From contig CANMWJ010000011.1 of NCBI GenBank assembly GCA_947501565.1, forward strand, positions 62,001-126,000: a stretch of DNA of 64,000 bases, written 5' to 3'. Position 1 is the stretch's first letter. Every line of letters begins with the position of its first letter. Origin of the DNA: an uncultured Marinobacterium sp. GTDB taxonomy: Bacteria; Pseudomonadota; Gammaproteobacteria; Pseudomonadales; Balneatricaceae. Positions 35,946 through 44,720 of this stretch are shown here, piece by piece. Under the pieces are notes generated by a model. It made no database searches, was not told the DNA's origin, and saw only the letters and a program-made list of their open reading frames with translations. The position numbers and the translations under genes were made by a program.

Positions 35946-37121
35946 ATGAGAATCAAAGCCCTGCTGCTCATACTGCTCAGCCAACTGCTGCTGGCCTGTG
36001 AAAGCACTCAGTTCAGGTCCTTTCAGCAGGATCAGGCGGTTGAACCCACCAGCGAGGGCGAACAACGCCTGTGGCTTGCATCGGAGAAATTTGAAACCGC
36101 ATTGCGCCGTGGAGAGATGATCTACACCGATCCGGAACTGGATCGCTACCTGCAGGGGATACTTGATCGCCTCTTCCCGGAATTCAAAGGCGTGATGCGC
36201 GTGCATGTCCACCGGGCACCGGTACTCAATGCGTTCGCACTCGCCAACGGCTCGATCTACGTGAATCTCGGGCTGATCGGCACATTGGAGAACGAAGCGC
36301 AGCTAGCCACCGTACTCGCCCACGAAGGCATTCACTTTCTACAGAAACACAGTGCGAAACAACGCGCCCACGTGTATAACAGCAACACTCTGGCGATTGC
36401 CGTGGGAATGCTGGGCATCCCTTTGGCGGGGAATATCATCGCGGCAAATGCGATCAGTGGTTACTCTCAGGAACATGAGCTGGAAGCCGATACGCTGGGT
36501 TATCAACGTCTGATTCGGGCAGGTTACGCCCGCAGCGAATCTACCCGGGCCTTTGAAGCACTGGCGCGCGAGGCCAAAGCTAATGAGATCAAACATCCCT
36601 TCTTTTTCGCCTCACACCCCAAGCTACAGACTCGCATCCAGAACTACCAGCAGCTGAACGCAGCACACAACGCTCAGTCCAACGGCACCGTAGGCCCCGA
36701 GCGTTATCAGCAAAACATTGAACCGGTACGTGAAGAGGTGCTTCAGGGCAAACTCCAGCTGGGACAATACAGTGCGGTGATCGTCAATCTGGAGCAAGAT
36801 AACGCTGCCCGACTCTATCCCGTGTATGGCGGTTACTACCTGGGAAAAGCGCTCTCACTGCGCAACGGACCGGACGATCAGGCACGTGCCATCACACACC
36901 TAAAAGCGACACTAAAGGCGTTCCCCAACTACAGTATGCCCCACCGCGCACTCGGTCTGATCTATCTGAAACAGAACAACCTAGTGCTGGCCAAGTCCCA
37001 CCTGAGCCAATACCTCAACCGTAGCCCGCAGGCTGACGATCGCGCGTTTATAGAACTCTATCTGCAACAGATAGAACAACAGATAGAACAACAGATCGAG
37101 CAACGGCAACCTAAGGAGTAA
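35946..37121 (+). CDS. M48-family metalloprotease lipoprotein with C-terminal TPR-like region
   Basis: 391 residues. Lipobox LLAC (C18). The zinc site is HEGIH at residues 126-130 (HExxH), followed by the third-ligand region EHELEAD (about 176-182), and the A-A-A-x-A helix is replaced by IAVGMLGIPLAGNIIAANAI. From about residue 240 the tail looks like TPR repeats (LYPVYGGYYLGKALSLRNGP, then AFPNYSMPHRALGLIYLKQN). This matches BepA/LoiP-type outer-membrane quality-control proteases. The last 25 residues repeat QQIE, encoded by a 12-bp tandem repeat. It sits between two lipoproteins. Confidence 0.85.
   Translation: MRIKALLLILLSQLLLACESTQFRSFQQDQAVEPTSEGEQRLWLASEKFETALRRGEMIYTDPELDRYLQGILDRLFPEFKGVMRVHVHRAPVLNAFALANGSIYVNLGLIGTLENEAQLATVLAHEGIHFLQKHSAKQRAHVYNSNTLAIAVGMLGIPLAGNIIAANAISGYSQEHELEADTLGYQRLIRAGYARSESTRAFEALAREAKANEIKHPFFFASHPKLQTRIQNYQQLNAAHNAQSNGTVGPERYQQNIEPVREEVLQGKLQLGQYSAVIVNLEQDNAARLYPVYGGYYLGKALSLRNGPDDQARAITHLKATLKAFPNYSMPHRALGLIYLKQNNLVLAKSHLSQYLNRSPQADDRAFIELYLQQIEQQIEQQIEQRQPKE
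37065..37100 (+). repeat. Three tandem 12-bp repeats inside the M48 gene
   Basis: CAACAGATAGAA, CAACAGATAGAA and CAACAGATCGAG, head to tail, encode the QQIE repeat near the protein end. Each unit is a multiple of three, so copy-number change would not shift the frame. Confidence 0.85.
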
Positions 37122-37127
37122 AAACCG

Positions 37128-37703
37128 ATGCGTAACCAGATAATCCGCCCGCTGTTTTTACTCATTCTGCCACTGCTGATGCTCAGCGGTTGCGTCACCA
37201 CCTGGACGCGTGTCGAACAGGGGCAAAACCAGCAATTGGATACCAACCGCAGTTTCAGCGTGGTGATTCCCACCCAATGGGTTCGCCTGACAAACACGAT
37301 GAACAACATCTCGGTGACCCGGGACGGCACTATGCTGCAGTGGATTGAAGTAAAGCGGCGCAATAAAGAGAAACCGTTCGCCAGCCTGGACAAGGCACTT
37401 CCGTCACAGCCCCTGGTGACCGAACTCGCTGAATACTATCTGGCTGATACGAAAAAGCAGGCGGCGAATATCCACATTGAGCAGCTGGACCTTCAACCGG
37501 TCAGCATTGCCGAACAGACCGGTTTTCGTATGACCCTGAAACTGGTCAATTCACGGGGACTTGAGGTCCACATGATCACCTATGGCGTCTGGGTCGAGGG
37601 ATGGTTTTATCAGCTCTCCTACCAGGCACCGAAGCTGTATTACTTTGAGCGGGACCTGCCCGCTTTTGAACAGATCGTGGGCACCTTCACCCTGAGGCCT
37701 TAG
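37128..37703 (+). CDS. Lipoprotein of unknown function, third gene of M48 operon
   Basis: 191 residues; lipobox LSGC (C22). The mature part starts VTTWTRVEQGQNQQLDTNRS and contains PTQWVRLTNTMNNISVTRDG and YGVWVEGWFYQLSYQAP. No known domain recognised. It begins 6 bases after the M48 protease, the end of which carries the ribosome site (AAGGAG), so co-translation is likely. A partner or regulator of the protease is plausible but not shown. Confidence 0.75.
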   Translation: MRNQIIRPLFLLILPLLMLSGCVTTWTRVEQGQNQQLDTNRSFSVVIPTQWVRLTNTMNNISVTRDGTMLQWIEVKRRNKEKPFASLDKALPSQPLVTELAEYYLADTKKQAANIHIEQLDLQPVSIAEQTGFRMTLKLVNSRGLEVHMITYGVWVEGWFYQLSYQAPKLYYFERDLPAFEQIVGTFTLRP

Positions 37704-37742
37704 GTTTCGATCTGCCCACCTTTAGAACCGGGATTAACCAGA

Positions 37743-38333
37743 TCAAATCGTCGCAAAGACGGTTTCCAATGCCTCGTCGCTCAACTGGCTGGCCGGGGTC
37801 AGGGTACGACGCTGCCAGGGGATAAAACCGAAATACCAGGCCCGCCAAAACCCCACCGACGCTTGCGGGTTCTGCTCCAGCAACACCTCCAGGGTTTCCA
37901 CCTTGCCCAGCTTGATCCCTAGCCCGTCACGGAAACATTCGTGGACAAACTTGGAGCAGAACTGACGCTCGGAATCATACTTAAATCCCAGGTGGTACAA
38001 ACGTCCCATCCGCTTATCCGCTTCCGCTTTCAGTCGCTCGATCTGGTCAGGCACCAGGCCGGATTTCAGGCGGCGGATCGCCACCTCGTTATTGCAGGTT
38101 TTCGAAAGAAACTTACGCAGTGGGCTGCGCCTTACCACCGGCACCGCGCTCTCCAGCACAAACCACTCTCCCTGCTCCTGCACCGCGAAACCCACGTGGG
38201 AGCACCAGCTACCGGTCCCCTGCGCCACCTGCTTGTAGAGAAAGCTGTTGATGGAGATAAAGAGGATATCCCCCTCTTTGAGAGAATCGCTTACCTGTTG
38301 TTCCAGCTGATCCAGACGTGAGCGTGCGGTCAT
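37743..38333 (-). CDS. YebB/YiiX-like NlpC/P60-type (permuted papain) hydrolase
   Basis: 196 residues from ATG 38333, preceded by AGGAGG. The pattern is that of permuted papain-like hydrolases: DILFISINSFLYKQVAQGTG, SWCSHVGFAV (His and Cys region), VLESAVPVVRRSPLRKF and YDSERQFCSKFVHECF with a second Cys. No signal peptide. E. coli relatives YebB and YiiX are poorly understood. Function unknown; it may cleave amide bonds or act on lipid or peptidoglycan derivatives. Confidence 0.75.
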   Translation of the reverse strand: MTARSRLDQLEQQVSDSLKEGDILFISINSFLYKQVAQGTGSWCSHVGFAVQEQGEWFVLESAVPVVRRSPLRKFLSKTCNNEVAIRRLKSGLVPDQIERLKAEADKRMGRLYHLGFKYDSERQFCSKFVHECFRDGLGIKLGKVETLEVLLEQNPQASVGFWRAWYFGFIPWQRRTLTPASQLSDEALETVFATI

Positions 38334-38442
38334 TGTTTTGCCTCCTGTGCGGTTGATGGGAGGCAGTATTGATAAACGGGACTGTAAGCTGAAGTGTTGC
38401 CTGTCAGGTAGCACACTATGCTACCTGACGTTGCACGGCGGT

Positions 38443-38625
38443 TCAGGAAGGAGGGGTATTGTCAGACTGAGCGGGGGGAGTATCACACCCAGAGCATCCG
38501 GCACAGCCGCCCGATTTTCCGCAGCCCGCTTTCAGGCTGCGGCGGATAAAACGGGCAAACCAGATCAGGATGGTGGCGATCACCACCGCGAGTACGATCC
38601 AATCGAGCCAACCCATTTCACTCAC
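38443..38625 (-). CDS. FeoB-associated small Cys-rich membrane protein
   Basis: 60 residues: one N-terminal membrane helix (WLDWIVLAVVIATILIWFAR) and a cysteine-rich tail CGKSGGCAGCSGC. Start overlaps the feoB stop (ATGA), so it is the third gene of the feo operon. Such proteins replace FeoC in many bacteria and may bind iron or a [Fe-S] cluster to help FeoB. Exact role unproven. Confidence 0.82.
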   Translation of the reverse strand: MSEMGWLDWIVLAVVIATILIWFARFIRRSLKAGCGKSGGCAGCSGCDTPPAQSDNTPPS

Positions 38626-40580
38626 AACCAGAGACTCCCCAGCTTATAGGTGATAAAGGCGCCCACCCAAGCCAATACAAGGCCCAGCAGGATCGACAGC
38701 AGCGCCCAGCGCCAGCTGCCAGTCTCACGGCGGATCACCGCGATGGTCGCCAGACAGGGCATATAGAGCAGTGTAAACACCATCAGCGCCAACCCTGCTG
38801 CCGGTGCCAATCCAGCCAGTAGTGCCGCCTGCAATCCGGCCATGTCGTGTTCACCCATCTGGTAAACCACCGCCAATGTGGCAGCGATTACCTCTTTGGC
38901 GATAAACCCGGAGAGCAACGCGACAGTCTCCTGCCAGCCCAGTCCCAGCGGCGCAAACAACGGCGCCAGCAGATGGCCCAGCTGCTCCAGATAGGACTGA
39001 TCAGCGTTCTGCGGAAAGGTCTGCAACAGCCAGATCAGCAGAGAACCAACCAGAATGACACCACCGATCTTAGACAGGAAATCCCCCGCCTTATCCCAAA
39101 CGTGCAGCAGCAGGGAACGCAAGGTGGGGATGCGCCAGGGCGGCAACTCCATGATGAAGGATTCATCGTGTTGTGTGGGCAACGTACGAGAGAGGATCGC
39201 CGCGACGGTAAACGCCATCAGGATTCCCAGCATATAGATCCCGAACATCACCGTACCGGCGCGGTCGGCAAAGAAGATCCCCGCCAGCAACACGTATACC
39301 GGCAAACGCGCCGAACAACTCATAAAGGGATTGATCAGAATGGTGATCAGCCGCGCACGCGGCTCCTCGATCGTCCGCGTCGCCATGATCGCCGGCACGT
39401 TGCAGCCAAACCCCATCACCAGCGGCACAAAGGCTTTGCCGTGCAACCCCACCCGGCTCATCAAACGGTCGGTGAGGAACGCGGCCCGTGCCATATAGCC
39501 GGACTGCTCCATGATGGCGATAAAGGTAAACAGCAGCACCACATTGGGCAGGAACACCAGCACCCCGCCAACGCCGGCGATCAGGCCATCCACCAGCACA
39601 TCGCGCAACAACCCCTCGGGCAGCGCATTCGCCAGCCACTGTCCAAGCCCTGACACCGTGGCATCGATCCAGTCGGCGGGATAAGCGCCCAGGGTGAAGG
39701 TGGATTCAAACATCAGCCAGAGCAGGCAGACAAAAACCGGGAATCCCAACCAGCGGTTCAGCACCAGCGAATCCAGCCAGTGCTCCGCGAAGGAGATCTC
39801 ATCGTGGTCGCTGCCGCTGTTATGCATCAGACCGTGGATAAAACCGTACCGTCCCTCGGCGATCAGCTGCGCTGCGCTGTCGTCGTGGTAACTCTCCAGC
39901 TGTTTGATCTCCTGCTGTAAAAGCGTCTGCTGCTCATCGTAAAGTACAAATGCCACGTCGCCGCCCGACTCCAGTGCCTGCACCGCTTGCCAGCGTTTCA
40001 GGCCGGTTTCGGACAGACGGGTCAGAGCGCCCTCCACGTGTTTCTCGTAGCCGATCTCCAGCGCCTGCGCCGGTGCACACAAGTGCAGATGATCCACAAT
40101 CGTATCGAGCAGCAGATCGAGGTAACGCGGTTTTCGGCCGTCGCTGGGCAGGACCGGTACATCCAGCAGCTTCGCCAGGCTGTCGCAGTCCAGGGTTATA
40201 CCCTGGGCTTCCGCTTCGTCCAGCATATTCACTGCGATCAGGCTGGGGAGCTGCTGTTCCAGTAGCTGGGTGGTCAACGCCAGGTTACGCGCGAGGTTGC
40301 CCGCATCCAGCACGTTGAGCACCAGATCGGGTGGCGTCTCAAACAGGTAATCGCGCGCGACACGTTCCTCCACCCGGTTGTGGCTGAGCGAGTAGATACC
40401 CGGCAGATCGACAAAACGCAGCGTCACACCCCGATGTTCACGCTCCCCCTCCCGGCCGGTGACAGTTACGCCCGCCATATTACCGGTACGCTGGCGCGAG
40501 CCGGTCAGCAGGTTGAAGAGGGAGGTTTTGCCACAGTTGGGATTGCCCAGCAGCGCGATGGTAAAGACCTGATCAGTCAT
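38622..40580 (-). CDS. feoB: Ferrous iron transporter FeoB
   Basis: 652 residues from ATG 40580. G-protein domain first: G1 GNPNCGKT (residues 12-19), G3 DLPGIYSL and G4 NMLDEAE. Then two Gate motifs and about eight membrane segments, including GFGCNVPAIMATRTIEEPRA with the conserved Cys and GLGWQETVALLSGFIAKEVI. It imports Fe2+ through the inner membrane, gated by GTP. Shorter than E. coli FeoB (773). It overlaps feoA by 8 bases and is co-transcribed under a Fur box. Confidence 0.96.
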   Translation of the reverse strand: MTDQVFTIALLGNPNCGKTSLFNLLTGSRQRTGNMAGVTVTGREGEREHRGVTLRFVDLPGIYSLSHNRVEERVARDYLFETPPDLVLNVLDAGNLARNLALTTQLLEQQLPSLIAVNMLDEAEAQGITLDCDSLAKLLDVPVLPSDGRKPRYLDLLLDTIVDHLHLCAPAQALEIGYEKHVEGALTRLSETGLKRWQAVQALESGGDVAFVLYDEQQTLLQQEIKQLESYHDDSAAQLIAEGRYGFIHGLMHNSGSDHDEISFAEHWLDSLVLNRWLGFPVFVCLLWLMFESTFTLGAYPADWIDATVSGLGQWLANALPEGLLRDVLVDGLIAGVGGVLVFLPNVVLLFTFIAIMEQSGYMARAAFLTDRLMSRVGLHGKAFVPLVMGFGCNVPAIMATRTIEEPRARLITILINPFMSCSARLPVYVLLAGIFFADRAGTVMFGIYMLGILMAFTVAAILSRTLPTQHDESFIMELPPWRIPTLRSLLLHVWDKAGDFLSKIGGVILVGSLLIWLLQTFPQNADQSYLEQLGHLLAPLFAPLGLGWQETVALLSGFIAKEVIAATLAVVYQMGEHDMAGLQAALLAGLAPAAGLALMVFTLLYMPCLATIAVIRRETGSWRWALLSILLGLVLAWVGAFITYKLGSLWL

Positions 40581-40803
40581 CACACGGCTCCACTTCTACC
40601 ATGCAGGCATCTTCATTACGCAGGCAGATCTGCTGCCGACCGATAGCGTAGGTGCGGGGGTTACCCCAGAGGGTGCTGGCGCTGAGGCGTACTTTCTGAC
40701 CGCGCATGACGCCCAACGCGGTGAGGCGCTGGCGCAGTGCATCCGGGCCGCTGATAGCACGGATGCGACAGGTTTGTTTCTTGGTGACGTCGGTAAGTGT
40801 CAT
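40573..40803 (-). CDS. feoA: Ferrous iron transport accessory protein FeoA
   Basis: 76 residues, the SH3-like FeoA fold: CRIRAISGPDALRQRLTALG, GQKVRLSASTLWGNPRTYAI and GRQQICLRNEDACMVEVEP. It binds the G domain of FeoB and is needed for Fe2+ uptake. First gene of the operon, 20 bases downstream of a Fur box. Confidence 0.93.
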   Translation of the reverse strand: MTLTDVTKKQTCRIRAISGPDALRQRLTALGVMRGQKVRLSASTLWGNPRTYAIGRQQICLRNEDACMVEVEPCDD

Positions 40804-40822
40804 GGTTTGTAAGACCGGGCAG

Positions 40823-40841
40823 GAGAATGCGAATGATTATC
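40823..40841 (-). promoter_or_regulatory. Fur box upstream of feoA
   Basis: GAGAATGCGAATGATTATC matches the Fur consensus GATAATGATAATCATTATC at 15 of 19 positions. It lies 20 bases before the feoA start, so Fur would block transcription when iron is ample. Confidence 0.85.
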
Positions 40842-40898
40842 CTATACGCTCGCAATTAAACCTATGACAAATATCAACATTTTCTAATATTAGGGGTG

Positions 40899-41537
40899 TC
40901 AGGCCTGAATCGGGAAGTCGAAACAGGTATCCGGGTAGGGTTCGTCCTGCAGCGTGAAGTGCCACCATTCATGATGGAACGGCACAAAGCCGTGCTGCAC
41001 CATCACATGTTGCAGCAACATCCGGTTGGCGCGCGCCTGTGCAGAGATCGTCTGGCAGTCGATCCAGCTTTCGGGACCAAAGAAGTCAAAGCGGGTGCCC
41101 ATCTCCAGCTCTGCTGCGGTTTCCAGATCAATGATGGTGAGGTCAACGGTACTGCCACGTGAGTGGCTGGAGTGCTGTACCAGATAACCTTTGCTGAACA
41201 ACTCCGGTTTCTCCAGCGCCGGGTAGTAGTCCGCCTTGTGACGCACGTCAGCGTGGTCCTCCGACCAGCGTAGAAAATGGTCCACAGAACGCTGCGGACG
41301 GTAGGCGTCAAACACCTTCAGTCCCAAGCCAAACTCGCGCAACGCCTGCTGTACCCGCAAGAGTGCGTTCGCCGCCGGGCGCGTAATCTGGCAGAGTTCG
41401 GCGTCGTAACCCTCGATACGGTCACCGACAAAGTTGTCGCCATTCAGGTATTTCAGGTCCAGCTGGATATCGGGCGCGACAGAGAGCAGGTCAACAAAGA
41501 GGTCGGGACGTTGTTGCGGGTTCAGTGGTGGATTCAA
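40899..41537 (-). CDS. D-alanyl-D-alanine dipeptidase (VanX/DdpX family)
   Basis: 212 residues. The zinc ligands and catalytic residues of peptidase family M15D are present: SSHSRGSTVD with H125 and D132, and HHEWWHF with E190 and H193. The motif FDAYRPQRSVDHFL carries the conserved Arg. It cleaves D-Ala-D-Ala, a peptidoglycan recycling or starvation-nutrition role in Gram-negatives rather than resistance. It lies 88 bases after dnaE2, on the same strand. Confidence 0.9.
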   Translation of the reverse strand: MNPPLNPQQRPDLFVDLLSVAPDIQLDLKYLNGDNFVGDRIEGYDAELCQITRPAANALLRVQQALREFGLGLKVFDAYRPQRSVDHFLRWSEDHADVRHKADYYPALEKPELFSKGYLVQHSSHSRGSTVDLTIIDLETAAELEMGTRFDFFGPESWIDCQTISAQARANRMLLQHVMVQHGFVPFHHEWWHFTLQDEPYPDTCFDFPIQA

Positions 41538-41625
41538 GGTCTTGTCCTTACACGCGGTTATACCTTTCAGGGTAATGGTGCCTGCTCCATTTCGCTACTG
41601 CAAAATTCCGCAACGCAGTGGGAGA

Positions 41626-44600
41626 TCAACGGAAATCCCGCGATTTCACCTTCAGTGCATCCCACTGGAAGCTGATATCCTGCAGTCGCCCCGCCACCAC
41701 GTGGATCACGTCACCTTCGCGTTCCAGTACGCCGGAGACCTGCAGGATATTGGCTGCCAGCAAAGCACGGCGTTGCGCCTTGGCGGTGGCTTGCCAGACC
41801 ACCAGATTGATCTGGCCGGTTTCATCCTCCAGGGTCACAAAAGTCACACCACTCGCCGTGCCGGGACGTTGGCGGTTGGTCACCAGTCCAGCCACATGCA
41901 CCAACTGGCCGTGGCGGCAGTCACTCAGCTGCGCAGCGCTGAGGCAGCGCGGCAGAATGCCCTGTTCACGCATCATCGCCAGCGGGTGGCGACCGAGACT
42001 AAGACCGGTATTGCGGTAGTCCTCCTCCAGATCGGACTGCTCATCGGGTGCAGCCAGCCGTACCGGTTCATCACGTACTTCATTAACCGGTTCCGGGTCC
42101 AGTTCCAGCCAGGGCGTTTCCGCCAGCAACTCCCAACGCGCCTGATAGCGGTGTTCAGACACCGCATTCATCGCCCCGGCGGCGGCCAACGCATCCCAGT
42201 CGGAGCGGGATAAACGACAGCGCTGCCGTGCCTGTGACACCGACGTGAAACCATCTACTGGCCGCGCTGCCAGCAGCGTTTCCGCACCCTGCTTCGACAA
42301 CCCTTTGATCAACCGCATCCCCAACCGCAGCGCCCAACGGTCAGGCTGATCCTGTTGCCGCTCCAGACTGTGATCCCAACCACTGGCATTCAGATCGATC
42401 GGCAGAACCGTCACCCCATGTTGACGCACATCCTGTACCAGCTGCGCTGCGGAGTAGAACCCCATCGGCTGGCTATTGAGCAGTGAGCAGCAGAACGCCG
42501 CCGGGTGGTGGCACTTAAGCCAGGCGGAGATATACACCAGCAGGGCAAAACTGGCGGCGTGGGATTCAGGAAAACCGTATTCGCCAAACCCTTCGATCTG
42601 GCGGCAGATGCGCTGCGCAAACTCAAGTTCGTAACCACGCGACAGCATGCCGTCCACCAGCTTCTGCTGGTATTTCTGGATATGACCGCTGCGCCGCCAC
42701 GCCGCCATCGCCCGGCGCAGCTGATCCGCCTCGCCGCCGCTGAAACCGGCCGCCACCATCGCCAGCTTGATCACCTGCTCCTGAAAGATCGGTACACCTA
42801 AGGTACGTTCCAGCACCTCCCGCACCGCCTCGCTGGGATACTCCACCGGCTCCAGCCCGTCACGACGCCGCAGGTAGGGGTGCACCATATCGCCCTGGAT
42901 CGGCCCGGGACGCACGATCGCCACTTCGATCACCAGATCGTAGAACTTATTCGGTTTAAGACGCGGCAACATGCTCATCTGCGCCCGCGACTCCACCTGA
43001 AACACGCCAATGCTGTCCGCCTTGCTGAGCATGGCATACACCGCCGGATCTTCACGTGGAATATCCTGCACCCGCATCGGACTGTCCTGCTGTTCGGAGA
43101 GCAGGTCCAGGGTTTTGCGGATCGCAGTGAGCATACCCAGCGAGAGTACATCTACCTTCAACAGACCCAGCGCTTCCAGATCGTCCTTGTTCCACTGGAT
43201 CACGGTACGGTCCTGCATCGCCGCGTTTTCCACCGGCACCAGTTCGGACAACGGCCCGGCGGAGATCACAAAGCCGCCCACGTGCTGGGAGAGGTGGCGC
43301 GGGAAGTTGAGAATCTGCGCCACCAGCTCAACAAACTGACGGTAGATCGGTGCTGGATTATCGCCCCCCATCCCCGCCAGCTGCTTCAGCCAGGGGTTAC
43401 TGCGGTCGCGCCGGTCGAGACGGCTGATCAACCAACTGAGGTAACTCTCGTCCATGCCCAGCGCTTTGCCCACGTCGCGGATCGCACTCTTGGCGCGGTA
43501 GCTGATCACTGTGGCCGCCAATCCGGCCCGCTCACGGCCGTAACGCTGGTAGATATACTGGATCACCTCCTCGCGCCGCTCATGCTCGAAGTCCACGTCG
43601 ATATCGGGTGGTTCGTTACGCTCTTTGGAGATAAAGCGTTCGAACAGCAGGTTCACCTGGGTCGGGTCCACCTCGGTGATATGCAGGCAGTAGCAGACCA
43701 CCGAGTTGGCCGCCGAACCGCGTCCCTGACAGAGGATCTGCTGCTCGCGAGCAAAACGTACGATGTCGTGGATGGTGAGGAAGTAATGCTCGTAGTGCAG
43801 CTCGGCGATCACCCGCAGCTCGTAATTGATCTGCCGCTGGACCTTGTCCGGCACGCCCTGTGGATAACGCAACTGTTTGCCTGTATCCACCAGCTCCAGC
43901 AGGTGTTGCCCGGCCGTTTTCCCCTCCGGCACCAGCTCTGAAGGATATTCGTAGCGCAGCTCTTTCAGATCAAACTGGCAGCGCTCGGCGATGTTGATTG
44001 TTTCGCTCAACAGCGCCTCAGAGTACAGGTGCTGCAGTTTGCGAAAGGAACGCAGATGGCGCTCGGCGTTGGCAGCCAGCTCAAAGCCCGCGCGCTGCAC
44101 GCTGGTGCGCAGACGGATGGCGGTGAGCACGTCCTGCAAGCGCTGGCGATCCGGGTGATGCATATGCACGTCGTTGCCGCATACGGCGGGGATATCCAGC
44201 ATCCGCGCCTGCCGCTGCTGTTGCTTAAAACGGGTTTCATCACCGTTATCCAGCAAACGCTCTAGCAGCCACCAGCAACGGCCCTCAAACCAAACCTTGA
44301 GTTGTTTGCCGCGGTAAAGGGCATCGTGTTCGTCATCTCCCGGGCGAAACAGCAGCAGGCAACCGCCCACACCGTCGGCCAGATCATCCCAAAACAGTTG
44401 ATACTTGCCCTTTTCACTGCGACGGCGGCTGGTGGAGATCAACGCGCACAGTGCGGCGTAGGCGGTCCGGTCCGGTGCCAGCAGCACTAGGCAGTGGCCG
44501 TCGAGATTAAACTCTGCGCCGACGATCAGTTTCAGCGGCAGTCCTCGACAGGCTTCCCAGGCACGCACCACCCCGGCAACGGAGCATTCGTCGGTGATCG

Positions 44601-44709
44601 CCAGCGCGCGGTACCCCAATTCATGGGCACGCTGCACCAGTTCATCCGGGTGGGAGGCCCCACGTAGAAAACTGAAGTTGCTAAGGCAGTGCAGTTCGGC
44701 GTAATCCAC
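41626..44709 (-). CDS. dnaE2: Error-prone DNA polymerase DnaE2
   Basis: 1,027 residues. PHP domain at the start (HCLSNFSFLRGASHPDELVQ), then the polymerase core with PPDIDVDFEHERREEVIQYI holding two catalytic acidic residues, then the C-terminal OB-fold (residues about 930-1000). It lacks the C-terminal clamp domain of the replicative enzyme. It extends over lesions as part of the ImuA-ImuB-DnaE2 mutasome. It starts 12 bases after imuB and is co-transcribed with it from a LexA-controlled promoter. Confidence 0.95.
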   Translation of the reverse strand: MDYAELHCLSNFSFLRGASHPDELVQRAHELGYRALAITDECSVAGVVRAWEACRGLPLKLIVGAEFNLDGHCLVLLAPDRTAYAALCALISTSRRRSEKGKYQLFWDDLADGVGGCLLLFRPGDDEHDALYRGKQLKVWFEGRCWWLLERLLDNGDETRFKQQQRQARMLDIPAVCGNDVHMHHPDRQRLQDVLTAIRLRTSVQRAGFELAANAERHLRSFRKLQHLYSEALLSETINIAERCQFDLKELRYEYPSELVPEGKTAGQHLLELVDTGKQLRYPQGVPDKVQRQINYELRVIAELHYEHYFLTIHDIVRFAREQQILCQGRGSAANSVVCYCLHITEVDPTQVNLLFERFISKERNEPPDIDVDFEHERREEVIQYIYQRYGRERAGLAATVISYRAKSAIRDVGKALGMDESYLSWLISRLDRRDRSNPWLKQLAGMGGDNPAPIYRQFVELVAQILNFPRHLSQHVGGFVISAGPLSELVPVENAAMQDRTVIQWNKDDLEALGLLKVDVLSLGMLTAIRKTLDLLSEQQDSPMRVQDIPREDPAVYAMLSKADSIGVFQVESRAQMSMLPRLKPNKFYDLVIEVAIVRPGPIQGDMVHPYLRRRDGLEPVEYPSEAVREVLERTLGVPIFQEQVIKLAMVAAGFSGGEADQLRRAMAAWRRSGHIQKYQQKLVDGMLSRGYELEFAQRICRQIEGFGEYGFPESHAASFALLVYISAWLKCHHPAAFCCSLLNSQPMGFYSAAQLVQDVRQHGVTVLPIDLNASGWDHSLERQQDQPDRWALRLGMRLIKGLSKQGAETLLAARPVDGFTSVSQARQRCRLSRSDWDALAAAGAMNAVSEHRYQARWELLAETPWLELDPEPVNEVRDEPVRLAAPDEQSDLEEDYRNTGLSLGRHPLAMMREQGILPRCLSAAQLSDCRHGQLVHVAGLVTNRQRPGTASGVTFVTLEDETGQINLVVWQATAKAQRRALLAANILQVSGVLEREGDVIHVVAGRLQDISFQWDALKVKSRDFR

Positions 44710-44720
44710 AAGCCACCTCC

